From the NCBI GenBank assembly GCA_016938235.1, contig JAFGVA010000180.1, positions 1-47,501 of the forward strand: a stretch of 47,501 nt of DNA, read 5' to 3'. The first letter of the stretch is position 1. The number at the start of each line of letters is the position of its first letter. The notes beneath the pieces are model-generated. The model saw nothing but the letters and a program-made list of their open reading frames with translations, had not been told where the DNA came from and ran no database searches. The position numbers and the translations under genes were made by a program. Below are positions 1-9,073 of this stretch, in pieces. The DNA is from Bacteroidales bacterium. Lineage in GTDB: Bacteria > Bacteroidota > Bacteroidia > Bacteroidales > UBA10428.

Positions 1-43
1 GCAAAGTCGAGTAGGCAAGGGCATTTCAGCCCAAGCCTCTCAC

Positions 44-77
44 AAAACCGTACGTGAAACTCTCGCTTCATACGGCT
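44..77 (-). ncRNA. Group II intron domain V
   Basis: A 34-nt hairpin with a 7-bp lower stem, a two-nucleotide bulge region, a 4-bp upper stem and a GAGA tetraloop, carrying the catalytic AGC triad at its 5' side. This is the most conserved piece of group II introns. The stop codon of the intron-encoded protein (68-70) lies inside this hairpin. Confidence 0.88.
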
Positions 78-1336
78 TTTGTCAATTCTAAACCTGTTAC
101 GGTGATTTCATGCTGCCATGATGCAAATAAAGTTGGCTGTGATTTCTGAATGTTAGCCAGAAACTGATGTGCTTTCTTTAATTTGTTCCGTAAAGATTTA
201 TACCTGTTCATAACCCATTTTATTAATCGCCGATGTAAACATCGAAAAATAAATGACATGGCTGATGGTCGGAACTTGCCATAGTAATTTATCCATCCTT
301 TAAGCTGTGGGTTTAATTCCGCTGCAATGCTTTCAATGGTGGCACTTGTCCAACGGTGAAAGTGTGTTTGCCTCAAGGTTTCTAAAATACGTTTCCCCGA
401 TTTGACGCTTATTGCTAAATCAAAACCTAAAAACAGATGTCCATCTTTTGTTTTCGATGGGCGTGGTTTGAAGGTAAAACCCAGAAAATCGAATTTCACC
501 AATTCAAAATTACCTGTCCGCTTGTGGTCTTTACAATAAACAAGCTTTGTCTTTTCGGGATGCAATTCCAACTTACAATCTTGCATTCGTTTTCGTAGTC
601 GCTCCAGCACATAACGTGCCTGTTCTTCCGATTTGCAATGAATGACAATATCATCGGCATACCGTTCAAACTTAACCCCGCTAAAGTACTTGGTTAGCCA
701 TTGATCGAAAGCATAGTGCAGAAACAGATTGGCTAACAATGGGCTGATAACACCACCTTGCGGTGTGCCTTTGCCTTGTTTGTGTACCATTTCATTATTG
801 GCCTTCTGCACAGGTGCAGTTAGCCAACGGACAATGTACATCTTTGCCCATTTCTCACTTACATGCTTGTCTATGGCCAGTAGAAGCTTTTCATGGTCAA
901 TGTTGTCAAAGAAGCCTTTGATGTCTATGTCAATTACCCAATTGTACAGCCAGCAATTGCGCCTTGCCTTTCGCAGTGCATCGTGTGCACCTTTGTTGGG
1001 GCGGTAACCATAACTGTCTTCATGGAAAATTGCTTCCATCCTTGGCTCTAAATAATCTTTGACCACCATTTGCGCCACCCTGTCCCCTACTGTTGGTATC
1101 CCAAGTTTTCGGGTTTTGCCGTCGGCTTTGGGTATCTCAACTTCTTTTACAGGGGGTGGAAAATACGAACCAGATGAAAGCCTGTTCCATAGCTTGTACA
1201 GGTTGTTTGATAGGTTTTCCCCAAACTGTTTGAGGCTTTCCCCATCAATCCCTGCCGAACCTCGGTTGGCTTTCACCTTCTTGTAAGCTTCCCATACCAT
1301 TGATTTTGTAACCGGTATTGGTTTTGTTCCACTCAT
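68..1336 (-). CDS. ltrA: Group II intron reverse transcriptase/maturase
   Basis: A 422-residue intron-encoded protein that would fold and splice its host intron and prime reverse transcription at the insertion site. RT motifs are clear: IDIDIKGFFDNI around 135-146, GTPQGG at 190-195 and the catalytic YADD at 226-229. A GIIM-type maturase domain follows at about 330-395 (LNPQLKGWINYYGKF). No HNH endonuclease domain follows, so mobility would depend on priming at nicks or forks, or on retrohoming without second-strand cleavage (known for En-minus introns). The ATG follows an AGGAGG-like ribosome site. The last codons run into domain V, so translation and RNA folding compete. Confidence 0.9.
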   Translation of the reverse strand: MSGTKPIPVTKSMVWEAYKKVKANRGSAGIDGESLKQFGENLSNNLYKLWNRLSSGSYFPPPVKEVEIPKADGKTRKLGIPTVGDRVAQMVVKDYLEPRMEAIFHEDSYGYRPNKGAHDALRKARRNCWLYNWVIDIDIKGFFDNIDHEKLLLAIDKHVSEKWAKMYIVRWLTAPVQKANNEMVHKQGKGTPQGGVISPLLANLFLHYAFDQWLTKYFSGVKFERYADDIVIHCKSEEQARYVLERLRKRMQDCKLELHPEKTKLVYCKDHKRTGNFELVKFDFLGFTFKPRPSKTKDGHLFLGFDLAISVKSGKRILETLRQTHFHRWTSATIESIAAELNPQLKGWINYYGKFRPSAMSFIFRCLHRRLIKWVMNRYKSLRNKLKKAHQFLANIQKSQPTLFASWQHEITVTGLELTKAV

Positions 1337-1857
1337 TTTAATCCTCCTTGCCGAAATGGCATGTTGTTAAAATTTGTATTACTAATTGACCTAAACCCTT
1401 CGCTCCTTCTATGTTTCCATAGATTTCAACACTACTACGGTTTAGTCCGCCCCCATACATTGCTTTGGTACTTTCTGCCTCGTGTTGTCGCACTTGTGCA
1501 TTTTCCCTTGTCATCAAAGTATGGGTTCCCTCGTTCCATCAATGAGCCTGGTTAAAGTTCATGCCTCCTTAATATCGGCTGGCACATAGCCAGTAAACAG
1601 GTAGCTGCTATGCTCGTCCTGCCAATAGCACAAAATAGGCAGTTTTGCCAACGGGTTACATTTTCTCGACACTTCATCAAAGGTTCGCTTGCGTTCATCT
1701 CCTTTAACCGTACCTGACTCCTTTTATGAAGCCTTTTCTTTATTGCTAAGCACCAATGCCCTTTCAGGCTAAAAGCACCATAAAGCGGTTTGACAGCTGC
1801 TCCTGTAAGCCGCTGTCGGTGGGTCGTCCACCATCTCATTAATAGCGTATCAAAGAA

Positions 1858-4509
1858 CTAATTGTCCTCTAAGTCGAGGCGCACAATGCTGTCAGCGTGT
1901 TTACCTTCTAATTGTTTTTGAATCAGTTTTTCAAGTTCAGCCTTGCCGTAAGGTTTTTTCAGAACATTGCATTCGCATTTTTCTAAATATGTATCGTTAC
2001 CAAATACTGAACGACCACCTTTCCCGGCAATCACCACACGTTTTTCAAGGGATTCAGCTTTCAGGTTCAATACTTCAACTTCAAGGTCGTACTCATCGGC
2101 TTGCTTGAGGTATTCCACATAGTCGTTATATCGCTCAATGACTTCCTGATAGAATTTCTCTTGTTCCTTAACTGAAAGTACAGCTACACGCCCTGTTACT
2201 TTTGAAGCATCACCCTCGGATGGTGTCTCATCGCTTTCTTTGCCCTCAAATTTGAGTGGATTATCCAGGGCTTTGTTTAGTTCCTCATTTTCCAGCATGT
2301 ATTGGCGAACCACCTTATCACCGTACTTATTCAAAAAGTCATCGGATTCCAATTGTGACTTGCTGTTTTTTTGGTTGGAAGTGGTATTGGCATCCAACGA
2401 TTTCAGCTTCTTTTTGAGCATCATCATAAACCGCTTTTGTGCCGGAATGGACGAAATAATGTAATCGTAAATCGGTTTCATTATCTGTCCTGTGCGGTTG
2501 ATGCGTCCACGCTTTTGGATTTCGGTATTGATGTTCAATTCAGGTTGGAGTATCACCATTACACGCTGTTTCACCTTTTCTGCTGGCACTTTATCGGTGA
2601 CAATGGCATGTGCCGAAGCTCCTGTTGAGCCACTTTGATTGATAAGCAAACAGTCAATTTCATTGTCATTGAATTGACGGAACAAATCTGCTGTGTTTTC
2701 CTTTTTTCGGCTCATCACCAGGGCTGTGGTGTTTTTCTTGTTCAGGTTCTTGTACTGGACACAAAGTTTTCGCCCTGTAACTTCACCAACCGTATAGCCC
2801 GCTTCTTTAATTCTTTGGATGATGAGATCCAGGGGACTTATGGTAATCCCTGTTGAAGCCTGTTCAATTCTCCTGATTATATCATGATATGCCAATTGTG
2901 CATCTTCCGATAAATCAGCAATGTTGAACTGCTTGCCCTGTGATTCACCGTCAATGTCCTTTTCGGTGTAACGGAGAACAGAATCCAATCCTTTTTCCAA
3001 AACGGTGGAAAAATCACCGTTAATCACATCATCGGGCTTTGCCATCCCTTCTAAAAAGCTTCCCATTGTGGAGGCAAAGGCAATGATTGGTTTCTTGCCC
3101 TCTTTCAACCTATTTATGGCATGGTCGGCAACATCAGAAGCGTTCAGGCTAAAAAGTAGCTGATTAATTACATTGAAGACTTTGGAGAAATAGGGAATAT
3201 TATCAACCCCTGCTTTTTCAGTTCCTTTACGTGTTTCAACCTCTTTACTTTCAGCTGCTGCAATCTTATCAAGCTCATCAACTTGTTTGTTGATGTACTT
3301 CTCCTGGAATCCGATAATATCACGGATGATGGAGGTTATTTTATCGGCTGTTTCTGCTTGTTCTTTGGCTTTTTCTTTAAGCTCGATGTAGTTGACTTCC
3401 ACGCCTTCAAACGAACGTTCACGCCTAATCATTTGTCCCTCTGAAACCAATTGGGCTGCTAATACTTCCTGCAATGCTACACCGCCTTTGGTAATGGCTT
3501 CCACCAAATCCTCTTTGCTCATATTGGCATCGCTCATTGAAGTCTTTTGAGCGTAAATTGGCATGTTATCAGGTCGCTTTGCAAAGGTGGCAGACAGGAA
3601 ACAAACGCCTTTAGTCTGGCGAAGAACGTCCTGCATAAATTCACCTGTATTGGAACTGCCAGAAGCGTTGTGCGCTTCATCCATGATGATGATATTACCA
3701 TTGCTTGCAGCACTTAAAAACTCCTGTTTGGCTGGCTTTTTCGGTTGATTGAACTGTGAATAGGTTGCACAAACAAAATTGTAGTTGTTGGGTATTTGCT
3801 TTCCCTTTATAATTCTGTCTTGTGTTGGTTTTTCCGGGGCTGAATAAATAACTTCTCCGTTTTTGTCCTTTACATCGGTTTTACTCTCCTTGGTATTCAC
3901 AATGAAAGGAACCAGGGCGGAACTACCTATGTCGGATAAATCCCGATACAAGTCAGTAAACAAGTTGGGCTTTTCAGATAAAAACACAGGTTGCAGACCA
4001 CTTTTAACACCGTAGCGGATTAAAGCTGCTGCGGTTCTTCCTTTACCGATTCCTGTTTGGTCGCCAACAATAATTCCCTGGCCACGCTTTTCGATATTGT
4101 AAATTGCTAATGAAACTGCATCAATCTGTTCGCATGAAAGAGCTTTGACCAGCTCGTCATTGTTGTAATCGAGTTTCTCGGCAACGTAATCAAATAAAGG
4201 CATTCCGATACTTTTCTTTACTTTTCGGATGGCAATGTGCATTTCATGTCCCATAGAATCGGGAACAGTTGTATCCAGGATAAAACCTTTTTCGGCTGTC
4301 GGAATATACGCCATACCAAGCCCTTTATGACCGAACATTCCCTGTAAATATTCATGCTCATTTTGAGCCAGTTTTTTGGTGCGGACAAAGCTTTTATTGT
4401 CTGTGGTTTTAAACCCTAATTCAATAAGCCGTGCCGATATATGTTTTGGTGGAACGTTACCGAACTTAATGGTAATGCTGTTCTTACTAAATGTTATTGC
4501 TTGTTTCAT
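1858..4509 (-). CDS. Strawberry-notch-type SF2 helicase
   Basis: An 883-residue DExH ATPase. The Walker A region GDQTGIGKGRTAAA is at about 149-162, the DEAH box (IIMDEAH) near 274-280, a motif III-like FLSATF after it, and an SF2 C-terminal half with QSGSTGASAHA and the arginine finger region QKRGRINRTGQ. The GIGKGR variant of Walker A and the order of motifs match the bacterial strawberry-notch family, which is common on phages and plasmids beside DNA methylases. Its start overlaps the end of the upstream C5 methyltransferase by 23 bp, so translation is coupled. Its probable job is DNA remodelling during replication or genome entry. The downstream neighbour is a group II intron inserted right after the stop codon. 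Confidence 0.85.
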   Translation of the reverse strand: MKQAITFSKNSITIKFGNVPPKHISARLIELGFKTTDNKSFVRTKKLAQNEHEYLQGMFGHKGLGMAYIPTAEKGFILDTTVPDSMGHEMHIAIRKVKKSIGMPLFDYVAEKLDYNNDELVKALSCEQIDAVSLAIYNIEKRGQGIIVGDQTGIGKGRTAAALIRYGVKSGLQPVFLSEKPNLFTDLYRDLSDIGSSALVPFIVNTKESKTDVKDKNGEVIYSAPEKPTQDRIIKGKQIPNNYNFVCATYSQFNQPKKPAKQEFLSAASNGNIIIMDEAHNASGSSNTGEFMQDVLRQTKGVCFLSATFAKRPDNMPIYAQKTSMSDANMSKEDLVEAITKGGVALQEVLAAQLVSEGQMIRRERSFEGVEVNYIELKEKAKEQAETADKITSIIRDIIGFQEKYINKQVDELDKIAAAESKEVETRKGTEKAGVDNIPYFSKVFNVINQLLFSLNASDVADHAINRLKEGKKPIIAFASTMGSFLEGMAKPDDVINGDFSTVLEKGLDSVLRYTEKDIDGESQGKQFNIADLSEDAQLAYHDIIRRIEQASTGITISPLDLIIQRIKEAGYTVGEVTGRKLCVQYKNLNKKNTTALVMSRKKENTADLFRQFNDNEIDCLLINQSGSTGASAHAIVTDKVPAEKVKQRVMVILQPELNINTEIQKRGRINRTGQIMKPIYDYIISSIPAQKRFMMMLKKKLKSLDANTTSNQKNSKSQLESDDFLNKYGDKVVRQYMLENEELNKALDNPLKFEGKESDETPSEGDASKVTGRVAVLSVKEQEKFYQEVIERYNDYVEYLKQADEYDLEVEVLNLKAESLEKRVVIAGKGGRSVFGNDTYLEKCECNVLKKPYGKAELEKLIQKQLEGKHADSIVRLDLEDN

Positions 4510-5176
4510 GCTGCTTCTGTTTTAATTCGATTGCCCTTGCTTTAAGTAGATTTTCCGAGATAAAAGCTTTCCTTTTTGCTTTGCCATGTTTAACCTGATT
4601 GAACACATGCAATCCTAGCTTCGGGTGAACACAGTTGCGTAGAACTTGCCCTCCATCGTGATTTCCTTTGTAGTAAATATTACCCTTGTAATTGAAGCCT
4701 AATTGCCTTTTGAGTTCCTGTGGAGTTGCAGAAAAAATGCCTTTGATTCCTGGTATGTCAATTGTCTCGATATGGTGATTGCTCCAAAATAAATGTCTCC
4801 CGATTTTTGCCGTAGGCTCTATGAGTGGCTCGTAATAGGGAGCAACATTCTCAACTACCCAATTGCCTTTGAAGAAATATTTGAGTAAAAGGATTTCCTC
4901 GTAAAGCTTTAAATCAGGATATTTATTGATGGTGTGCCGTGTGGCTCTCATCATCTTGCTGTGGCTCTGACAAGGAGGACTGCTCCAAATAAAATCGTAC
5001 TCACGGAAATTACGGACCAGGTAATCATGTGCATCTCCAATAATCAGCTTGTCATTTGGAAAATGTTTTTTGTAGATAGCTGCAATCTGCTCGTTATTCT
5101 CAACGGCAGTCACGCTAACGCCTTTCCACAATTTGCGGTTTCCGCCCAAGCCACTATATAAGTTTAGTATCTTCAT
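4487..5176 (-). CDS. DNA (cytosine-5) methyltransferase, short phage type
   Basis: A 229-residue SAM-dependent methylase. Motif I is LNLYSGLGG at residues 4-12, the catalytic motif IV SSPPCQSHS has its cysteine at about 69, and motif VI is ENV near 108. The length is well below the 300-400 residues of typical restriction-linked Dcm-type enzymes, so the target recognition domain must be minimal. No restriction endonuclease gene lies nearby, so a solitary methylase protecting element DNA from host restriction is the simplest reading. It lies 3 bp after the fused methyltransferase gene and overlaps the helicase start. Confidence 0.82.
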   Translation of the reverse strand: MKILNLYSGLGGNRKLWKGVSVTAVENNEQIAAIYKKHFPNDKLIIGDAHDYLVRNFREYDFIWSSPPCQSHSKMMRATRHTINKYPDLKLYEEILLLKYFFKGNWVVENVAPYYEPLIEPTAKIGRHLFWSNHHIETIDIPGIKGIFSATPQELKRQLGFNYKGNIYYKGNHDGGQVLRNCVHPKLGLHVFNQVKHGKAKRKAFISENLLKARAIELKQKQHETSNNI

Positions 5177-5179
5177 GGC

Positions 5180-7162
5180 TTATGCGGATTTAAAGTATTT
5201 TACAGCATCGGATTTTCGTTTAAACAGTTCACTTTTAGCCCTGATTCCACGGACTGTTCCCTTGGTAAAATCATCCCATTCTATCATTCCGTTGGGAAGT
5301 TTCTTGACAAGTATTATATCACCTTTGATTTCAGTCCAATATTCGTTTTCCCTCGCACGAACTGCCCCGATAGTATATGTTTTCGATGTTGTTGTCCATT
5401 GGTCTGCCATTGCATCGGCAATTCCCTGGAATGTTTTACTACGAACCCTACGTCTTTCTTCATCGCTTAAATCCCTTGCTTTATAGTACCAAAGCGGTTG
5501 CCGTCTCCAACGCCTTTTCTTTTTATCGTACCAATGTTTATATTCCAATTGGTCTTCGTCAACCATATCAGTTGGTTTTAACAAGGGTAAGTTCTTTATC
5601 CATAAACAAGTTGATTTCTTTGCATTATCGCCAAAGAAGTAAGGTTGAATGATTTGGTCAGGCTTGCGAATGGCGGTACTGATAACACCAATAGGGTTTT
5701 CAATGGCAATTTTATTAATGGGAGCTTTCATCAGTTTGCGGATAAAAGCCAATGCTTTCTTACGTTCTTTTTGACGTTCCGGGTCGTGCATCCACGCATT
5801 GCCTGATACAGTCAGGTAGGTGCATGGTGGAAATGCTATCATCATATCCCAACCTTTATCCAATTGGTTCAATACATCGCCCTGGATGTGCCATTCGGGA
5901 TGTTTGCCAGTGGTTGGAAGAATGTCACAGCTATGGGCTTCATGCCCCCGACTGCGGAGTGCCATTGTAACGGTCTGGCTTTCTTCACAGGCTACCAAAA
6001 TGCGTAGTGGTCGGTTTGCTATTGGGAGCTTTCCAAGCGATAACTGCTTTTGCTTTATCAGGATGGCTTTAGCACGAAGTTTAATGACCTTCACATCTTT
6101 GCCCTGGGTTTTTGGGCTTGTTCTATTTTCTAAACCAACCCTGTCCCAAAGTTCTTCATGGGTATTGACAACGGTGCTGTGCAGTTTATTTTTAAGTGGA
6201 GCAGCTCCATCGGGAACTGCTCTCGCTCCATCAATCAGAATTAATCTTGTATTGATTGAAGTTCCTTGTCTGGAGTAAAGCTTTTTGCCATTAATCGGGA
6301 TAATATCTTCAACGTTGTAAAAGTGAAAGAGATAATTCAGGAAAATGCGGTTCGTTCCTGCCGTAACCCGACCGTGTTCGTCCCAAGTGGTATGACCGCC
6401 AATAATAATGGCAGCCTTACCGTCATCCTTCATGCAACGCAAGGCGTTCAATGCCATTGCGTGTTCCAATCGCTTGATTTTAAACTTTCCGAAAAGTATG
6501 GGTTCAGATAGTGAGCCGAAAGGTGGATTCGTTACTACACCGTCAAAGGTTCGGTCATAAGCCATTGGGGGCTTTAAAGCATCCCAACTGCTTACTTTTG
6601 CAAAAGGTTGTTCTTTCAGGTTAGCAAGCCTTACATCATCCAGCTCGTTTACATATGTAAAGTGATAAGGTAAGGCAATAGTTAAAAGACCATTTCCTGC
6701 CGATGGCTCAAGATACTTTGGAAAATCGTTCTTATCATTGGTAAGGTGAGCATTGCCAACTATTTTGCCTTTAGCTCCACCTTTGACTATGTTCTTAAAT
6801 GCTTTGTAGCCTGATAAACTGTCAGATTTAAGGATATAACTCGATGCCAGGAATGAAATAGGTGCAGGAGTTGAATATTGCTGCATGAGTACGCTCATGC
6901 TTGTTCTCATGGATAGGTTGACCTGTGATTCATACAGGGCTACAATATCGCGGTATCTTGCGTAAGTACTAAACGAAGTATCGTGTACAATCTCTCTTGC
7001 GTTTAGGATTATTGCCAGTTCGGTAAATTCTTTAACCAAATTCTTGTTGGCAATACCGAAGCTTTTAGCAATGCTTTCAATTGTGGTTTTAGAGTGCTTA
7101 CGCTCCGCTTTTAAATCCTCACGAATCCTTGATATGTAGCCCTTTTTATCCATGAAAAACAA
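5180..7162 (-). CDS. Fused adenine-specific and cytosine-type DNA methyltransferase
   Basis: A 660-residue protein with two methylase modules. The N-terminal module has a SAM-binding LEPSAGNG at 151-158 and the amino-methylase motif TNPPFGS at 211-217, typical of N6-adenine methylases found with strawberry-notch helicases. From about 387 a second module begins with ILVACEESQT (motif I-like) and carries AFPPCTYLTVSGN near 443 (catalytic Cys in PPC) and IENPIGV, as in phage C5-type methylases. The C-terminal 100 residues are basic and of unknown function. A second in-frame ATG at residue 4 is an alternative start. It sits between the spike gene (7 bp away) and the C5 methylase in the same operon. 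Confidence 0.8.
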   Translation of the reverse strand: MFFMDKKGYISRIREDLKAERKHSKTTIESIAKSFGIANKNLVKEFTELAIILNAREIVHDTSFSTYARYRDIVALYESQVNLSMRTSMSVLMQQYSTPAPISFLASSYILKSDSLSGYKAFKNIVKGGAKGKIVGNAHLTNDKNDFPKYLEPSAGNGLLTIALPYHFTYVNELDDVRLANLKEQPFAKVSSWDALKPPMAYDRTFDGVVTNPPFGSLSEPILFGKFKIKRLEHAMALNALRCMKDDGKAAIIIGGHTTWDEHGRVTAGTNRIFLNYLFHFYNVEDIIPINGKKLYSRQGTSINTRLILIDGARAVPDGAAPLKNKLHSTVVNTHEELWDRVGLENRTSPKTQGKDVKVIKLRAKAILIKQKQLSLGKLPIANRPLRILVACEESQTVTMALRSRGHEAHSCDILPTTGKHPEWHIQGDVLNQLDKGWDMMIAFPPCTYLTVSGNAWMHDPERQKERKKALAFIRKLMKAPINKIAIENPIGVISTAIRKPDQIIQPYFFGDNAKKSTCLWIKNLPLLKPTDMVDEDQLEYKHWYDKKKRRWRRQPLWYYKARDLSDEERRRVRSKTFQGIADAMADQWTTTSKTYTIGAVRARENEYWTEIKGDIILVKKLPNGMIEWDDFTKGTVRGIRAKSELFKRKSDAVKYFKSA

Positions 7163-7168
7163 TAAGGG

Positions 7169-9052
7169 CTATTGATTATCATTATTATGACCAAGACGAA
7201 GAACTGTACCATCCTCTATAATCTCGAAATGAGTTACCCCATCGTTTTGTAGGCTTGAAATAAATTCAACCAGAACCGCAGGAATATTCTGTATAGAACT
7301 CCAATCAATTGTTGTAGCCTGAACAGGCTCAAGGTCATTTTCAAAATCGCTTAATTTTGTAGGCTTATTCGCAACATTTGTCGCCCAGTCAGCCCCGGCA
7401 GTTGCATTTTCTTCGATGCTACCAAGCTTTGTTTCATCGGCTTCGGGATAAGAACGTTTAGCAGTATTTGCCTCGATAGCGGTAGCCTGTTCCTCGGTTA
7501 TCGTAGTGGGCTTGTTAGCAACATTAGTCTCCCAATCTGCTCCGGCAGTTGCATTTTCCTCAATACCACCAAGCTTTGTTTCATCTGCTTCCGGGTAAGA
7601 ACGTTTTGCTGTATTGGCTTCAATTGCTGTAGCCTGTTCCTCGGTTATCGTAGTGGGCTTGTTAGCGACATTAGTCTCCCAATCTGCTCCGACAGTTGCG
7701 TTTTCTTCGATGCCTCCAAGCTTGGTTTCATCGGCTTCGGGATAAGAACGTTTAGCCGTATTTGCCTCGATAGCAGTTGCCTGTTCCTCTGTTATTGTGG
7801 TAGGTTTATTGGCTACATTGGTTTCCCAATCCGCTCCATTAGTGGCATCAGCCGGAGCATGGTCTTGTTGACTGTGTTCATAGGCTGATTTACCGTGGTC
7901 GCCTCGATGGGCTGTAGCCTCCGTTTCTCCAAGTTGGAGGGCATTACCAACAAATACATACTCCGAACCGCTCCATCTGAACGATAGGTTTCTTTCCTTA
8001 TCCAGGTAGATTTTACCTGATTCACCGTTTACCGGGAAGTCGGCAAATGTTGGAAACTCCAAAACATCGTCAACATAAGAGGGTAATTGTACAGCTGGTA
8101 TTTGTCCGTCAACCAAATCTGCTTTAAGAGCCAGGTCAGGTTTATCGGCAAGGTCGTTGTAACTGATACCTGTTACCGAACCGCTGATACTATCAGCAAA
8201 TGTGGTACGAATTTCAATACCTCCATGCTCGTTTGATGTAGGGCTTGTCTGTAATGCATCTTCACCGGATGGTTTTATATTGTTGGCATTTCCGATAATG
8301 ATAATACCGCCTTTTAATAGCCCTGCTGCTGTACGTGGTGCATAGTCAGGGTCGGAAAGTGAAGGATTAACCAGGTTAGCTGTTGTTCCCGATTCAATAA
8401 CATTGAAAATGCTTCCAACATTGTTGGCTTCCATCTTAAACGATGGTGTAACTACAACAATCCGGTTCAATCCCAAATCTTTAAAAACAATATCACCAGC
8501 GTTTACGTCCTGTTTGGCTTCAAATCCGCATTGGGTAAGTGTAGCAGAGCTGTTAAAAAGCTCTAAAGCTCCTTTTGATGCAGGATACTGAAACTTGATG
8601 TTCTTAAAATTGACATTGCTGTTATTAATCAGGAAAGCATTATCAATATTGAAAACCACATTGCTTTCAGCAGTCAATGGCTTTAAGTTGATGGTGTAGG
8701 AGAAATCACGAAAGGTTATCCTTGCACCTGTATCATCCATATACGGACTGTCCTCGAACAACAAATCAATACTTGTCGCATCATCATCGTTGTACTTTAA
8801 AGCCTTGGGCAATGAATTGATTAAAGCCACAATCTGAGAAAATGGCGTTTCCTTTCTAATGATAAAACCTTTCTTTTCAGGTTCGAACTCGAAGCCTGAA
8901 ACTGTCTGCGATTCGCTTAAATCAAATATTCCCTGGAATACCTTGTATTCGCCAAAGGGCATACCTAAATAAGCATAATTGCCATTGGTTGCCCATTCAC
9001 CGTTTTGTAATGTGGGAGGAACGCCTCCTTTGAATCTTTTTATTGTTGACAT
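7169..9052 (-). CDS. Repeat-containing spike or fibre protein
   Basis: A 627-residue protein, probably the host-recognition appendage. Residues 1-300 are rich in short beta strands. Residues about 400-560 hold three full 49-residue repeats beginning GADWETNVANKPTTITEEQA and ending KLGGIEEN (GSIEEN in the third), then a fourth partial copy ending KPTKLSDFENDL. Such GADWxTNVxNKPTT repeats are known from phage fibre and baseplate-distal proteins. No signal peptide or membrane segment is visible, which argues against an ordinary surface adhesin. It is embedded among the putative virion genes. The exact receptor is unknown. Confidence 0.72.
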   Translation of the reverse strand: MSTIKRFKGGVPPTLQNGEWATNGNYAYLGMPFGEYKVFQGIFDLSESQTVSGFEFEPEKKGFIIRKETPFSQIVALINSLPKALKYNDDDATSIDLLFEDSPYMDDTGARITFRDFSYTINLKPLTAESNVVFNIDNAFLINNSNVNFKNIKFQYPASKGALELFNSSATLTQCGFEAKQDVNAGDIVFKDLGLNRIVVVTPSFKMEANNVGSIFNVIESGTTANLVNPSLSDPDYAPRTAAGLLKGGIIIIGNANNIKPSGEDALQTSPTSNEHGGIEIRTTFADSISGSVTGISYNDLADKPDLALKADLVDGQIPAVQLPSYVDDVLEFPTFADFPVNGESGKIYLDKERNLSFRWSGSEYVFVGNALQLGETEATAHRGDHGKSAYEHSQQDHAPADATNGADWETNVANKPTTITEEQATAIEANTAKRSYPEADETKLGGIEENATVGADWETNVANKPTTITEEQATAIEANTAKRSYPEADETKLGGIEENATAGADWETNVANKPTTITEEQATAIEANTAKRSYPEADETKLGSIEENATAGADWATNVANKPTKLSDFENDLEPVQATTIDWSSIQNIPAVLVEFISSLQNDGVTHFEIIEDGTVLRLGHNNDNQ

Positions 9053-9073
9053 ATTTGAAGTCTTTTAAATTTT

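Larger units (their letters stand above)
8..1850 (-). mobile_element. Group II intron with RT-maturase ORF
   Basis: A self-splicing retroelement read on the minus strand. The catalytic domain V is recognisable at 44-77: AGCCGUA pairs with UACGGUU, and the upper stem AAGC/GUUU is capped by a GAGA tetraloop. The AGC triad is intact. Domain VI follows at about 8-40 as an AGGC/GCCT plus GGGC/GCCC hairpin. The RT-maturase ORF occupies domain IV. The 5' part (about 1340-1850) has no convincing gene and contains stem-loop sequence typical of domains I-III. The exact 5' end is not resolved; it lies within a few tens of bases of the helicase stop at 1858. The 3' exon is at or beyond the left window edge. 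Confidence 0.85.

Noticed and set aside
1552-1839. 95-residue minus-strand reading frame
   Set aside because: It lies in the RNA domains of the group II intron, has an unusual composition (many Cys, Trp, Arg) and no family likeness; intron secondary structure explains the sequence.
5377-6511. Plus-strand reading frames of 80-150 residues opposite the methyltransferase fusion
   Set aside because: They are antisense shadows of a gene with clear motifs and show no motif of their own.
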